A DNA stretch of 35,687 nucleotides from Acidobacteriota bacterium (GCA_019247495.1 JAFAOU010000176.1:1-35687), one strand, 5' to 3'; positions 5,991-15,313 are shown, numbered from the stretch's first letter. Notes: generated by a model not told the origin, from the sequence alone. Numbers and translations are program-made.

Positions 5991-8648
5991 GTGTCCCTTC
6001 CTCCCGGCACCCGGCTCGGCCCGTACGAGATCGCTTCGCCCATTGGCGCGGGCGGGATGGGTGAGGTTTACCGCGCCAGCGACACGCGGCTCGCGCGCGA
6101 CGTGGCCATCAAAGTGCTGCCGGCGGAGTTCGCGCGCGATGCGCAACTGCGGGCGAGATTCGAGCGCGAAGCCAAGGCGATCTCCAGTCTCAATCATCCG
6201 AATATCTGCATGCTGTTCGACGTCGGCTCGCAGAACGACGTCGAATATCTGGTCATGGAGTATCTCGATGGCGAGCCGTTGACCGAGCGGCTGGCGCGCG
6301 GGCCGCTGCCGGTTTCGGACGTCCTTCGGCACGGCATCGAGATCGCCGACGCGCTCGACAAAGCGCATCGCACCGGCATCATTCATCGCGACCTCAAGCC
6401 GGGCAACGTCATCCTCACGCGGAGCGGCTCGAAGCTGCTCGACTTTGGCCTGGCCAAAGCGATGGATGCGGCGCTGGTGGCGTCCACCTCGCCGCAGAGC
6501 ATCACCGCCATGCTGCCGAGCGAGCCGCTGACCGCCGAGGGGACGCTGGTCGGGACGTTCTGCTACATGGCGCCCGAGCAGATCGAATACGCCCGCAGCG
6601 ACGCGCGCACCGACATCTTCGCCTTCGGCTGCATGCTGTACGAGATGCTCACCGGCCGCCGCGCGTTCAACGCCGGGAGCCGGGCCGGGATGATCGCGCA
6701 GATCATTGCAGGCGAGCCAACGCCGATCTCGACGCTGCGTCCGATGACGCCGGTGTCGCTTGACCGCATCGTCCGCACGTGTCTCGCGAAAAATCCGGAC
6801 GATCGCTTCCAGACCGCGCACGACGTCATGCTCGCGCTGCAGTGGATCCGCGACGAGCAGTCCTACCCCTCCGCTCCGATGCCGGTCGCACTCGCGCGCG
6901 GGCGCATGTGGCGCGAGCGCGCCGCGTGGGCGATTGCGCTCGTGCTTGCAATCGGCGCCGCAGCTGGAATCGCGATGTGGTCGCAGCGCGAGATCGATTC
7001 GCTGCGCCAGCCGGTAGTTGCGTCCATCGGCCCTCCGCGTGGACTTCGTTTCGTCTTCACCGGCGACTACGCCGGCTCGCCCGTTCTGTCGCACGACGGC
7101 CGCCGCGTCGCCTTCGTCGCTGCCTCGCCCGAAGGAAAGCGGACGCTGTGGGTGCGCGCGCTCGATGCCGCCGAAGCGCGCGAAATCGAGAACAGCGATG
7201 ACGCGATGTTTCCCTTCTGGTCGCCCGACAATCACGCCCTCGGATTCTTCGCGCACGGAAAGTTGAAGACTGTCGATGCCGCCGGAGGCGTGCCCATCGT
7301 CGTCACCGAGGCGCCGAATGCCCGCGGCGGAACGTGGAGCGAGGACAACGTCATCGTCTACACGCCCGAAACGCGCGCCGGTCTGTATCGCGTCAACGCC
7401 AACGGCGGCACGCCGGTTGCGCTCACCACTCCCGGCGGCGGCATCACCACGCATCGCTGGCCGCTGTTCCTCCCCGGCGGCAAGTCGTTTCTCTACCTCG
7501 CCGCGAATCACTTCGTGCCCGGCTCACGCGCCACCGCGTTGCACATCCGCTCGCTCGACGGACGCGATGATCACGTCGTCGCGCAAACGCTGGCGAATGT
7601 CGCCTACATCGATGGCCGCCTGCTGATGCTGCGCGAAAGCACGCTCGTCTCGCAGCCGTTCGATGCCGGCCGCGGCGCGTTGACCGGCAGTCCGTCGATC
7701 GTCGCGCAGAACGTCCGCTTCGATGCCTCGACGTGGCACGGCGTCTTCGATGCCGCCGGCCGCACGCTCATCTACCAACCCGGCGGCACGCTCTCCGGCA
7801 CGCACCTGGTCTGGTTCGGACGCGATGGCAAGAACCTCGGCACGCTCGGCGAGGTGGCCAAGTACTACGACCTGAAACTCTCGCCCGACGGCCATCGCCT
7901 CGTCACGAATGCCGGCGAGCCGCGCGCCGACATCTGGGTCATCGATGCCGAGCGCGACGTCCGAACGCGGCTCACGTTCGAAGAAGGCTCGATCAACGAG
8001 GCCCCGGTCTGGAGTCACGACGGCACGGAGATCATCTACGCCGCTCGCGACAAGCCGGAAGCACGCGCCGCGATCTATCGCCGCCGCGCCGACGGCAACG
8101 GTCCACGCCAACTCGTGGCCAGCCTTGCCGGCGATGCCGATCCCGGAGCGGTTTCTCCTGACGGCCGCTGGGTAGCCGTCTCACTCTGGCAAAACCCTGC
8201 CGCGCCGCAGATCTGGGCCGTACCGTTGATTGCTGGCGCTCAGCCGCACGCGATCATCGCCGGCCAATTCGCCGCACACGATCCACGAATCTCGCCCGAC
8301 GGCCGCTGGCTCGCCTACACCTCGAACGAAAGCGGCCGCGACGAAATCTACGTCATCCCCTTCCTCGGCACGGGCGGCAAATGGCAGGTGACAACAACCG
8401 GCGGCCATTCTTCCCGCTGGTCTCCCGACGGCGCCCACCTCGACTACCTCACCGCCGACAATACGTTGACCGAGGTGGATGTACAGACCGCGACAACCTT
8501 CGCCATCACCGCCACCCGCCCGCGCTACCGACTCGACGTCAACCCGGTCTCCTCATCCGACTACGACCTGGCGCCGGACGGAAGGGTCATCGCCAACGGA
8601 GGCGAAGCCGACCCGTCGCCGGTCACCGTCGTCGCGAATTGGAGATAG
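5991..8648 (+). CDS. Transmembrane Ser/Thr protein kinase with TolB/WD40-like propeller
   Basis: The protein has 885 residues and a GTG start. Residues 10-280 are a complete Hanks-type kinase: glycine loop GAGGMGEVY (19-27), K41 in VAIKVLP, HRDLKPGN with catalytic D134, DFG at 151-153 and the activation-segment end GTFCYMAPEQ. One membrane helix lies near residues 311-327 (AIALVLAIGAAAGIAMW). Residues ~345-885 form an extracytoplasmic beta-propeller with repeated S-x-DG-x-x-(V/L)-A(F/Y) blades (SHDGRRVAFVA, SPDGRWLAYTS, SPDGAHLDYL). The propeller probably senses a ligand or partner outside the membrane and signals to the kinase. This fusion is typical of Acidobacteriota. It is a monocistronic gene flanked on both sides by word-repeat hairpins. 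Confidence 0.95.
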   Translation: MSLPPGTRLGPYEIASPIGAGGMGEVYRASDTRLARDVAIKVLPAEFARDAQLRARFEREAKAISSLNHPNICMLFDVGSQNDVEYLVMEYLDGEPLTERLARGPLPVSDVLRHGIEIADALDKAHRTGIIHRDLKPGNVILTRSGSKLLDFGLAKAMDAALVASTSPQSITAMLPSEPLTAEGTLVGTFCYMAPEQIEYARSDARTDIFAFGCMLYEMLTGRRAFNAGSRAGMIAQIIAGEPTPISTLRPMTPVSLDRIVRTCLAKNPDDRFQTAHDVMLALQWIRDEQSYPSAPMPVALARGRMWRERAAWAIALVLAIGAAAGIAMWSQREIDSLRQPVVASIGPPRGLRFVFTGDYAGSPVLSHDGRRVAFVAASPEGKRTLWVRALDAAEAREIENSDDAMFPFWSPDNHALGFFAHGKLKTVDAAGGVPIVVTEAPNARGGTWSEDNVIVYTPETRAGLYRVNANGGTPVALTTPGGGITTHRWPLFLPGGKSFLYLAANHFVPGSRATALHIRSLDGRDDHVVAQTLANVAYIDGRLLMLRESTLVSQPFDAGRGALTGSPSIVAQNVRFDASTWHGVFDAAGRTLIYQPGGTLSGTHLVWFGRDGKNLGTLGEVAKYYDLKLSPDGHRLVTNAGEPRADIWVIDAERDVRTRLTFEEGSINEAPVWSHDGTEIIYAARDKPEARAAIYRRRADGNGPRQLVASLAGDADPGAVSPDGRWVAVSLWQNPAAPQIWAVPLIAGAQPHAIIAGQFAAHDPRISPDGRWLAYTSNESGRDEIYVIPFLGTGGKWQVTTTGGHSSRWSPDGAHLDYLTADNTLTEVDVQTATTFAITATRPRYRLDVNPVSSSDYDLAPDGRVIANGGEADPSPVTVVANWR

Positions 8649-8653
8649 AAGCC

Positions 8654-8728
8654 TTTCACGCGGAGTCGCGGAGTCGCGGAGAAAAAAAACGAAGCCTTCT
8701 CTCCGCGTCCCCGCGACTCCGCGTGAAA
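8654..8728. repeat. Inverted octamer-word repeat (GCGGAGTC type)
   Basis: The left arm, 8654-8681 (TTTCACGCGGAGTCGCGGAG then GA), pairs with the right arm, 8700-8728 (CCGCGACTCCGCGTGAAA at its end), around an A-rich spacer. The 8-base word GCGGAGTC is in tandem. A single, unpaired arm of closely related sequence occurs at 18813-18846. It lies six bases after the kinase stop. Confidence 0.85.
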
Positions 8729-8750
8729 CCAGTCTCGCGCAGTTTGTGCA

Positions 8751-8780
8751 TAGAATCCCGTCCGCAAATCAACTGGAGGT
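8751..8780 (+). promoter_or_regulatory. -10 box and Shine-Dalgarno of the S46 peptidase gene
   Basis: TAGAAT (8751-8756) is followed by a perfect Shine-Dalgarno GGAGGT (8775-8780) seven bases before the ATG at 8788. The -35 is not recognisable. The Shine-Dalgarno decides the start; the same frame is open upstream but only through the hairpin repeat. Confidence 0.6.
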
Positions 8781-8787
8781 AATTTTG

Positions 8788-10854
8788 ATGCGTAAGTCCT
8801 TCCTCGCAATCCTCGTCCTGCTCCTCGCGCTTCCGCTCGTTGCGGACGAGGGGATGTGGCTTTTCAACCGGACGCCGAACGCCATCTTCAAGCAGCGGTA
8901 TGGGTTCGAGCCGACCAAGGCGTGGCTCGACCATCTGCAGAAGTCGTCGATTCGGTTCAACAGCGGCGGCTCGGGATCGTTTGTCTCGGCTGATGGGCTG
9001 GCGCTGACCAACCATCACGTCGGGCTGGACTGCCTGGCCAAGATCTCCACCAAGGATCACGACTACGTCACCACCGGCTACTACGCCAAGACGCAGGCCG
9101 ACGAGGTGAAGTGCGTCGACCTCGAGTTGAATGTGCTGCAGTCGATCGAGGACGTCACCGCGAAGGTCAACGCCGCCGTGACGCCCGGCATGACCACCGC
9201 GGCCGCGCAGGCGGCGCGGCGCGGTGTGATGAGCACGATCGAGCAGGAGTCGGTGAAAGCCACCGGACTTCGCAGCGACGTCGTCACGCTGTTTCAGGGC
9301 GGCGAGTACCACCTCTATCGCTACAAGGTCTATACCGACGTGCGTCTCGTCTTCGCGCCGGAAGTGGCCATCGCCTTTTTCGGCGGCGATCCGGACAACT
9401 TCGAGTATCCGCGTTACGACCTCGACGTCTGCTTCTTCCGCGCGTATGAGAACGGCAAGCCGGTGCATCCGGCCGATTACCTCAAGTGGAGCGAAACCGG
9501 CGCGAAGGATGGCGACCTCGTCTTCGTCTCCGGTCATCCCGGATCGACGAGCCGGCTGAACACGATGTCGCATCTTCAGTTCTACCGCGACGTCGCCTAT
9601 CCATTCACGCTCAACCTGCTGCGGCGCCGCGAAGTGCTGCTCACCAATTACGCGCAACGCAGCCTCGAAAACGACCGCCGCGCGCACGATGATCTCTTCG
9701 GCGTCAAGAACTCGCGCAAGGCCTATCTCGGGCGCATCGCCGGATTACAGGATCCGGCCGTGCTGCAGGCAAAGGCGGCCAGCGAAACCGCGCTGCGTCA
9801 GAAAGTGACGTCCGACGCGCAGCTCAACAGCGCCTACGGTGAGGCCTGGCAGAACGTCGACGCGGCCATCAACACGTACCGTCCGATCTACGTCGATTAC
9901 CGCTTTGTCGAAGGCGGCATTGCCTTCAACAGCCACCTCTTTCAGACGGCGCGGACGCTGCTCCGCCTCGGCGATGAATCGACCAAGCCGAACGGCGAAC
10001 GGCTGCGGGAGTATCGCGAGTCGAACCTGCCGTCGCTCAAGCAAGGTCTATATTCAGAAGCTCCGATTTATGACGATCTGGAGATCGTGACGCTGGCCGA
10101 TTCGCTGTCGAACTGGCTGGAAGTCGCGCCGGCCGATCCGCTCGTGCAGCAGGTGCTGGCCGGTAAATCGCCGCAGGAGCGCGCCGCGGAACTGGTCCAC
10201 GGCACGAAGCTCAAGGACGTCGCCGTGCGCAAGGCGCTCGGCGAAGGCGGCAAGGCGGCGGTCGACGCATCGAACGATCCGATGATTCAGGTGGCACGCA
10301 TGGTCGACGCCCACGCTCGCGAACTGCGCACGCAATACGACAACAACATCGCCGAGCCGCTGCGCCAGTCATACGCGAAGATCGCCAACGCCCAATTCAA
10401 GACCAGCGGCGGCGACACGTATCCCGACGCGACGTTCACGCTGCGCCTTTCGTTCGGAACGGTGAAAGGCTTCACAGAAAACGGCGCCAACGTTCCGTGG
10501 GCCACCGAGATCGGCGGCACGTTCGAGCACGCCGCCGAGCATGGCAACGAGGGCGAATTCAAACTGCCGCCGTCGTGGACTGCGAAGAAAGCAATCCTCG
10601 ACAACGACAAGACGCCGTACGACTTCGTCATGACCGCCGACATCATCGGCGGCAACTCCGGCAGCCCGGTGGTGAACCGCAACAACGAATTCGTCGGCAT
10701 CATCTTCGACGGCAACATCCAGTCGCTGCCGTGGGACTACCAGTTCGACGAGCGCCAGGGCCGCGCCGTGGCCGTGCATTCGGCCGGCATCCTCGACGCG
10801 CTGAAGAAGGTCTACAGCGTCCCGGGACTGGTCAAGGAACTGACCGGAAAATGA
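8788..10854 (+). CDS. S46-family dipeptidyl-peptidase (DPP7-like), secreted
   Basis: The protein has 688 residues with a Sec signal peptide (MRKSFLAILVLLLALPLVAD). S46 enzymes are periplasmic or surface serine exopeptidases that release dipeptides. The chymotrypsin-like triad is visible: TNHH (H76/H77), the Asp region GGDPDNFEYPRYDLD, and GGNSGSPV with nucleophile S624. After the serine, the specificity position reads IIFDGN. Glycine there is the DPP7 type (broad or hydrophobic P1); DPP11 enzymes that prefer Asp/Glu have arginine. The helical domain between the two half-barrels is present, so the protein is full length. Its stop overlaps the next start by ATGA, so the acetyltransferase is translated from the same mRNA. 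The likely role is nutrient peptide processing. Confidence 0.93.
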   Translation: MRKSFLAILVLLLALPLVADEGMWLFNRTPNAIFKQRYGFEPTKAWLDHLQKSSIRFNSGGSGSFVSADGLALTNHHVGLDCLAKISTKDHDYVTTGYYAKTQADEVKCVDLELNVLQSIEDVTAKVNAAVTPGMTTAAAQAARRGVMSTIEQESVKATGLRSDVVTLFQGGEYHLYRYKVYTDVRLVFAPEVAIAFFGGDPDNFEYPRYDLDVCFFRAYENGKPVHPADYLKWSETGAKDGDLVFVSGHPGSTSRLNTMSHLQFYRDVAYPFTLNLLRRREVLLTNYAQRSLENDRRAHDDLFGVKNSRKAYLGRIAGLQDPAVLQAKAASETALRQKVTSDAQLNSAYGEAWQNVDAAINTYRPIYVDYRFVEGGIAFNSHLFQTARTLLRLGDESTKPNGERLREYRESNLPSLKQGLYSEAPIYDDLEIVTLADSLSNWLEVAPADPLVQQVLAGKSPQERAAELVHGTKLKDVAVRKALGEGGKAAVDASNDPMIQVARMVDAHARELRTQYDNNIAEPLRQSYAKIANAQFKTSGGDTYPDATFTLRLSFGTVKGFTENGANVPWATEIGGTFEHAAEHGNEGEFKLPPSWTAKKAILDNDKTPYDFVMTADIIGGNSGSPVVNRNNEFVGIIFDGNIQSLPWDYQFDERQGRAVAVHSAGILDALKKVYSVPGLVKELTGK

Positions 10855-11357
10855 AGACGCGGGATGCCGCGGCGGCCGACGCCGCGGCCATCGCTCGCAT
10901 TTACAACGAGGGCATCGACGACCGGGTGGCCACGTTCGAGACGCGCCACCGCACCGCGGACGATGTGGTGCAGTGGTTCGACGGACGCCATCCGGTCGTC
11001 GTCGTTGAGGATGATCACGGCGCGGTAATCGCGTTCGCTGCGACGTCAACCTACCGTCCGCGCGATTGCTACGCCGGCATCGCCGAGTTCTCCGTTTACG
11101 CAACGCGTACTGCGCGCGGACGCGGCGCCGGACGGATGGCGATGGAAGCGCTGTTCGTCGCCGCGCGCGACGCGGGATTCTGGAAACTCGTTTCACGCGT
11201 CTTCGTCGAGAACGACGCCAGCCGCGGGTTGCTGCGGAATCTCGGTTTTCGCGAGGTGGGTACTTACGAGCGGCACGGGCAACTCGACGGCGTGTGGCGC
11301 GATGTGGTGATCGTGGAGAAGTTGCTTACGCTTCCATCGACAGCTCATTCACCCTAA
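10851..11357 (+). CDS. GNAT acetyltransferase, ArsN1/phosphinothricin acetyltransferase-like
   Basis: This 168-residue cytoplasmic protein should transfer acetyl from acetyl-CoA to the amino group of a small amino-acid-like toxin (phosphinothricin, methionine sulfoximine or arsinothricin in characterised relatives). The family-specific opening IYNEGIDDRVATFETR is present, then the beta-4 segment AEFSVYAT and the acetyl-CoA pyrophosphate loop RGRGAGRMAME (R/Q-x-x-G-x-G/A). The C-terminal RVFVENDASRGLLRNLGF is typical. The start is the ATG inside the ATGA overlap with the S46 peptidase stop, implying coupled translation. A link between a dipeptide-releasing protease and an amino-group acetylase is suggestive but unproven. 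No arsenic genes are near, so resistance to arsinothricin is only one option. Confidence 0.85.
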   Translation: MKTRDAAAADAAAIARIYNEGIDDRVATFETRHRTADDVVQWFDGRHPVVVVEDDHGAVIAFAATSTYRPRDCYAGIAEFSVYATRTARGRGAGRMAMEALFVAARDAGFWKLVSRVFVENDASRGLLRNLGFREVGTYERHGQLDGVWRDVVIVEKLLTLPSTAHSP

Positions 11358-11388
11358 GTGGCATCGGCATCGCAGACCTTGTTGACCG

Positions 11389-12150
11389 ATGCGTCGCTCT
11401 GGACTGTTGTTTCTTCTCCTCGCCATTTCCGCGACAAATGTCGCTGCGCAATACACGTACATCGTCCCGGTATCCGGGGTTGCGTCCGGGTTTAACAGTC
11501 AGTACTTTACGAGCGTCATCGCATTCAATCCCACCCTTGCCCCGGTCACCCTGCGATACGAAGCGATCTATCCAGCCCCAGGAACCACCAACTGCAGATT
11601 GCCGTCTTCCCTTACCGTTCTGCCTCGGGGCCTGGTTGGTTTGGGTCCGGCTTGTTTTGGTCTTCACGCGCTCGTTGTCACTAGCGATCAGCCGTTGCGG
11701 GTCGTCGAAGAAGTCTTCGCCACTTTCCTGGTCAAGGATGCGACCGGAAACACCTTCGGGCGCTCCGAACTGGAACCGATTGAAGTGGCAACGGACTGGA
11801 TTGCGCCTGAGCGTGAAGCGATGATTCCGCTGGTCAGGATTCTCACCCCACCCGACAAAGCAAACATCATCCTTGTGAATCCGAATGACTTTGTACTCAT
11901 CGTCAGGCTCCACGTCGAGCGGCAGGAGCTCGGCAAGGTGGTGGATAGCACGCTGCAGCTTGAACCGCGGTCGTTTCTGATGACTCTCGTCCCGCCGATT
12001 CCGACACCGATACCAAGCGGCGGGATTCCGCAGGTTTTTGATGCGATTCATCAAATCACGATCCGAGCAAACGGAAAGTTTCAGGCGGGAGTCTCCAACA
12101 CGTATGGCGGCGGGACGATCTACCGCGCCGCCGTCCCCTTGCAGCCTTGA
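11389..12150 (+). CDS. Secreted hypothetical protein (253 aa)
   Basis: Not recognised. A clean Sec signal peptide (MRRSGLLFLLLAISATNVAAQ) is followed by a beta-rich body of about 230 residues with no catalytic motif. Segments such as FTSVIAFNPTLAPVTLRYE and IILVNPNDFVLIVRLHVE look like strands of one or two immunoglobulin-like or lectin-like sandwiches. Two cysteines (in NCRL and ACFG) could form a disulfide outside the cytoplasm. There is no Shine-Dalgarno before the ATG, and 31 bases separate it from the acetyltransferase stop, so it may be the last gene of that transcript. Its base composition is a little less GC-rich than its neighbours, which could mean transfer, but this is weak. Confidence 0.75.
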   Translation: MRRSGLLFLLLAISATNVAAQYTYIVPVSGVASGFNSQYFTSVIAFNPTLAPVTLRYEAIYPAPGTTNCRLPSSLTVLPRGLVGLGPACFGLHALVVTSDQPLRVVEEVFATFLVKDATGNTFGRSELEPIEVATDWIAPEREAMIPLVRILTPPDKANIILVNPNDFVLIVRLHVERQELGKVVDSTLQLEPRSFLMTLVPPIPTPIPSGGIPQVFDAIHQITIRANGKFQAGVSNTYGGGTIYRAAVPLQP

Positions 12151-12194
12151 GGGATGACAAACTCCGCCGTTGGTGTTAGACAGCGCGCCCTCAG

Positions 12195-13991
12195 ATGCCT
12201 GACCCTCAGTTCATCCGTAATTTCTCGATCATCGCCCACATCGACCACGGCAAGACGACGCTGTCCGATCGTCTACTGCAGAAGACGGGTGCCGTCGAGT
12301 CGCGTGACATGCACGAGCAGATGCTCGATGACATGGACCTCGAGCGCGAGCGCGGGATCACCATCAAGGCGCGCGCCGTCAATCTGCAGTACAAGGCCAA
12401 AGACGGGCAGGAGTACGTCTTCAATCTCATCGACACGCCCGGCCACGTCGACTTCACGTACGAAGTCTCGCGCAGCCTCGCCGCGTGCGAGGGGGCGGTG
12501 CTCGTGGTGGACGCCACGCAGGGCGTCGAGGCGCAGACGCTGGCGAACAGCTATCTGGCCATCGCCAACAATCTCGACGTTCTCTCCGTCATCAACAAAG
12601 TCGACCTGCCGTCGGCGGAGCCGGAGCGGGTGCGCGAGCAGATCGAGAACGTGATCGGGCTCGACGCGCACGATGCCGTGCTGGCGTCGGCGAAATCGGG
12701 CATCGGCATCGACGAGATCCTCGAAAAGATCGTCACGAACATCAAGGCGCCGGCGGGCGATGCGAACGGTCCGTTGCGCGCGTTGCTCTTCGACTCCTGG
12801 TATGACTCGTACCGAGGCGTCGTCTGTCTCGTGCGCATCGTCGATGGCGAACTGCGCAAGGGGATGAAGATCAAGTTCCTTTCAACCGACCGGATTTACG
12901 AGGTCACGGAAGTCGGCGTGTTCACGCCGAAGATCAAGCTCGTTGACCGGCTCGGCGTCGGCGAGGTCGGATTCTTCTCGGGCAACATCAAAGACATCGT
13001 CCAGGCCAAGATCGGCGACACCGTCACGAACGCGAACGCATCGCCGCTGCCGCTTCCCGGATTCGAGGACGTGAAGCCGATGGTTTTCGCCGGCATCTTT
13101 CCGATCAACACCGACGACTACGAAGACTTGCGCGATGCCGTCGGCAAGCTCAAGCTCAACGACGCCTCCTTCAGCTACGAGCCGGAATCGTCCCTCGCGC
13201 TCGGATTCGGATTCCGCTGCGGCTTTCTCGGGCTGTTGCACATGGAGATCATCCAGGAGCGTTTGGAGCGCGAGTTCAACCTCGAGCTGCTGACCTCGGC
13301 GCCGGGCGTTCGTTATCGCGTGCAAAAGACCGACGGCGAGTCATTGTGGATTGAAAATCCGCAGAAAATGCCCGATCCCGCATACATCCATTCGATCGAA
13401 GAACCGATGATCGAGGCGACCATCATCACGACCGACGAATTCGTTGGCCCGATTCTGGCTCTGGCAACGGACCGGCGCGGCGTACAGAAGAAGCTGGAGT
13501 ACGTCAGCACCAACAGAGTCATGATCGTGTATGAGATGCCGTTGAATGAGGTGATCCTCGATTTCTTCGACAAGCTGAAATCGATCTCACGCGGATACGC
13601 CTCGCTCGATTACCAGTTCGTGGGTTACCGCGAAAGCGATCTGGTGAAGATGGACATTCTGATCAACGGGGAACCGCTCGATGCTCTCTCTCTTATCGTG
13701 CACAAAGAGAAAGCGTACGCGCGCGGAAAACTTCTCGTCGAGAAGATGAAAGAGTTCATCCCCCGCCAGATGTTCGCAGTGGCCCTGCAGGCAGCAATCG
13801 GTAATCGAGTCATCGCTCGCGAAACCGTGAAAGCGATGCGCAAAGACGTCCTCGCCAAGTGTTACGGCGGCGACATCTCGCGCAAACGCAAACTCCTCGA
13901 GAAGCAGAAAGAGGGAAAGAAACGGATGAAACGGGTTGGGAAAGTCGAGATTCCGCAGGAGGCCTTCTTAGCAGTGTTGAAGATTGACTGA
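12195..13991 (+). CDS. lepA: Elongation factor 4 (LepA), ribosome back-translocase GTPase
   Basis: The protein has 598 residues, full length. The G domain carries all motifs: G1 [10 protein letters not shown] (residues 14-23), G2 RGITIKA, G3 DTPGHVDF, G4 NKVD, G5 SAKSG. The EF-G-like domains II, III and V follow ([15 protein letters not shown]), and the LepA-specific C-terminal domain ends with the conserved basic stretch [20 protein letters not shown] and [14 protein letters not shown]4 acts on stalled or mistranslocated ribosomes. The start is ATG without a clear ribosome site. The stop lies four bases before a hairpin that hides the Shine-Dalgarno of the next gene, so lepA translation may control that gene. 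Confidence 0.98.
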   Translation: MPDPQFIRNFSIIAHIDHGKTTLSDRLLQKTGAVESRDMHEQMLDDMDLERERGITIKARAVNLQYKAKDGQEYVFNLIDTPGHVDFTYEVSRSLAACEGAVLVVDATQGVEAQTLANSYLAIANNLDVLSVINKVDLPSAEPERVREQIENVIGLDAHDAVLASAKSGIGIDEILEKIVTNIKAPAGDANGPLRALLFDSWYDSYRGVVCLVRIVDGELRKGMKIKFLSTDRIYEVTEVGVFTPKIKLVDRLGVGEVGFFSGNIKDIVQAKIGDTVTNANASPLPLPGFEDVKPMVFAGIFPINTDDYEDLRDAVGKLKLNDASFSYEPESSLALGFGFRCGFLGLLHMEIIQERLEREFNLELLTSAPGVRYRVQKTDGESLWIENPQKMPDPAYIHSIEEPMIEATIITTDEFVGPILALATDRRGVQKKLEYVSTNRVMIVYEMPLNEVILDFFDKLKSISRGYASLDYQFVGYRESDLVKMDILINGEPLDALSLIVHKEKAYARGKLLVEKMKEFIPRQMFAVALQAAIGNRVIARETVKAMRKDVLAKCYGGDISRKRKLLEKQKEGKKRMKRVGKVEIPQEAFLAVLKID

Positions 13992-13995
13992 GACC

Positions 13996-14012
13996 ACCTC
14001 CGCGCAGGAGGT
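13996..14012 (+). promoter_or_regulatory. Hairpin sequestering the Shine-Dalgarno of the 14017 gene
   Basis: ACCTCC (13996-14001), loop GCGCA, GGAGGT (14007-14012) pair perfectly. The right arm is the Shine-Dalgarno, four bases before the GTG at 14017. The hairpin begins four bases after the lepA stop, so a ribosome terminating on lepA would cover and open it, which suggests translational coupling or a temperature-sensitive switch. Confidence 0.6.
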
Positions 14013-14016
14013 TCTC

Positions 14017-14652
14017 GTGAAATCTTCAGGCCGTATCGCAGTTGCAGTGACAGTTTTCCTTCTCGTGAGCTCCACCGCCCGCGCCGCCGGAGTCAATTTC
14101 AAAGATCCGCGCAGAGCGCTCGGCCGCGAGGACGACATCCGGGTCGATGCGCAGATGCTTCAGGAGACGCTCTCCCCCGGTTCCCCGATCAGCGTCACGT
14201 ACCAGGTCGAGAATCTGACCGGGGCGCCGATCGCGATCGCCGACAAAGTCGCTGATGCGACCTTCGACGCCGACTCGCAGACCATTACCGTTTCGATCGG
14301 CGCGGAGATCCCCGAGGGGACGGCCATGCCGCATCTGACCGTGATTTCGCCGGGGCAGACCCACGCCTTTCGCATCGGAGCGTCAGCTCAAGTCACGGTC
14401 GCGAATGCGAAGAGTCCGTGGGCGCATGTGCCGCGCTTCGTGCAGATCACGGTCAATGTCCTGCGCGACCTCAAGCCATTCGCGAACCTCATCGCGCAGC
14501 AGATGAAGTCTGCCTCCGCGCCGCCATTGCCGAACAGTCTCTTCGACACATGGGTTGCCAGCGTTTCGTCGGTCGAGCTGAACGTCTTGCCGGTCCGCTG
14601 GAGCAACGAGCGGCAGGGAGTGACAGCGGAAATGTCGCACTCGGGATTTTGA
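14017..14652 (+). CDS. Exported hypothetical protein, paralogue of the 15552 gene
   Basis: The protein has 211 residues. The GTG at 14017 is chosen because the only perfect Shine-Dalgarno (AGGAGGT) sits four bases before it and because it opens a signal peptide (VKSSGRIAVAVTVFLLVSSTARA). The body is beta-rich and aligns along its length with the protein at 15552: DIRVDAQMLQETLSPGSPISV against NVRVDAEIYGEDMRQGSSIAI, ITVSIGAEIPEGTAMPHLTVI against VTIDVGSEIPGEEYLPRLISI, and both end with a FDTW/FTKW region and LPVRW/LPMRW. No family is recognised; the order of strands suggests an immunoglobulin-like fold. The two paralogues flank the RNA-binding gene. Function unknown. Confidence 0.8.
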   Translation: MKSSGRIAVAVTVFLLVSSTARAAGVNFKDPRRALGREDDIRVDAQMLQETLSPGSPISVTYQVENLTGAPIAIADKVADATFDADSQTITVSIGAEIPEGTAMPHLTVISPGQTHAFRIGASAQVTVANAKSPWAHVPRFVQITVNVLRDLKPFANLIAQQMKSASAPPLPNSLFDTWVASVSSVELNVLPVRWSNERQGVTAEMSHSGF

Positions 14653-14733
14653 GCCGGCCGGGCCTTGTCCCAGGCCACGATTTCCTGGTTTCAGCGATAT
14701 TGAGTTTTCGCGCGCACGAATGATGCAACGCGA

Positions 14734-14739
14734 TACACT
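14734..14739 (+). promoter_or_regulatory. Candidate -10 box of the RRM gene
   Basis: TACACT lies about 60 bases before the RRM start. With a start near 14746 it would leave a leader of about 55 bases. A TTGAGT at 14700-14705 is too far away (28-base spacer) to be a normal -35. Confidence 0.25.
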
Positions 14740-14800
14740 TCGCGCGCGGCAGGCCGGAAGCCACAACTGGCAGGCATCAGCCGCAGAAGAGGAGATGTTG

Positions 14801-15301
14801 ATGGCTTCCAAGGTTTTCGTAGGGAATCTCGACTTCAACACAACGCGCGACGAAGTCGAAGCGTTGTTTGCGCAGGTCGGAACGGTACGAGACGTGTTTC
14901 TTCCGACCGATCGCGAGTCGGGACGGCCCCGCGGCTTCGCGTTTGTCGAATTCGAGTCGGATGAAGACGCCGCGAAGGCGATCGAGAAATTCAATGGCCA
15001 CGATCTGGGCGGCCGCGCTCTGCGCGTGAATGCAGCCGAGGATCGTCCGCCGCGTGCTGGTGGCGGCGGCGGTGGCCGTTCGTTCGGCGGTGGTGGCGGT
15101 GGCCGCGGTGGTAGCGGCGGCGGTGGTGGTTATAACGGCGGCGGCGGTGGCGGCTACGGTGGTGGAGGTGGTGGCGGCTACGGCGGCGGTGGTGGTGGTG
15201 GTAGTTACGGCGGCGGTGGTGGCGGTGGCGCTTACGGTGGCGGCGGCGGAAAACCGAAAGGCAGCCGGCGCAACATCCGCGCAAAAAAACGCGGCCTCTG
15301 A
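14801..15301 (+). CDS. Glycine-rich RRM RNA-binding protein
   Basis: The protein has 166 residues. Residues 3-80 form one RNA recognition motif with RNP2 VFVGNL and RNP1 RGFAFVEF, whose two phenylalanines stack on RNA bases. Residues ~86-146 are a low-complexity tail of Gly with scattered Tyr, Ser and Arg (repeats of GGYGGGGGG), and the protein ends in a basic cap GSRRNIRAKKRGL. The layout matches cyanobacterial Rbp and plant GRP cold-induced proteins, so a role as RNA chaperone in cold or stress is likely. The tail may support condensation. The ATG at 14801 is preferred over 14795 because AGAGGAG (14788-14794) is correctly spaced only for the former. A strong terminator follows 12 bases after the stop. 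Confidence 0.93.
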   Translation: MASKVFVGNLDFNTTRDEVEALFAQVGTVRDVFLPTDRESGRPRGFAFVEFESDEDAAKAIEKFNGHDLGGRALRVNAAEDRPPRAGGGGGGRSFGGGGGGRGGSGGGGGYNGGGGGGYGGGGGGGYGGGGGGGSYGGGGGGGAYGGGGGKPKGSRRNIRAKKRGL

Positions 15302-15313
15302 TCGAAACCAAAT

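Noticed and set aside
5961..7511. 516-codon open frame on the minus strand
   Set aside because: It lies opposite the kinase domain, has no ribosome site and gives an Arg/Ala/Asp/Gly-rich product without motifs, as expected for a shadow in GC-rich DNA.
14991..15311. His/Arg-rich minus-strand frame
   Set aside because: It is only the complement of the glycine codons of the RRM tail.
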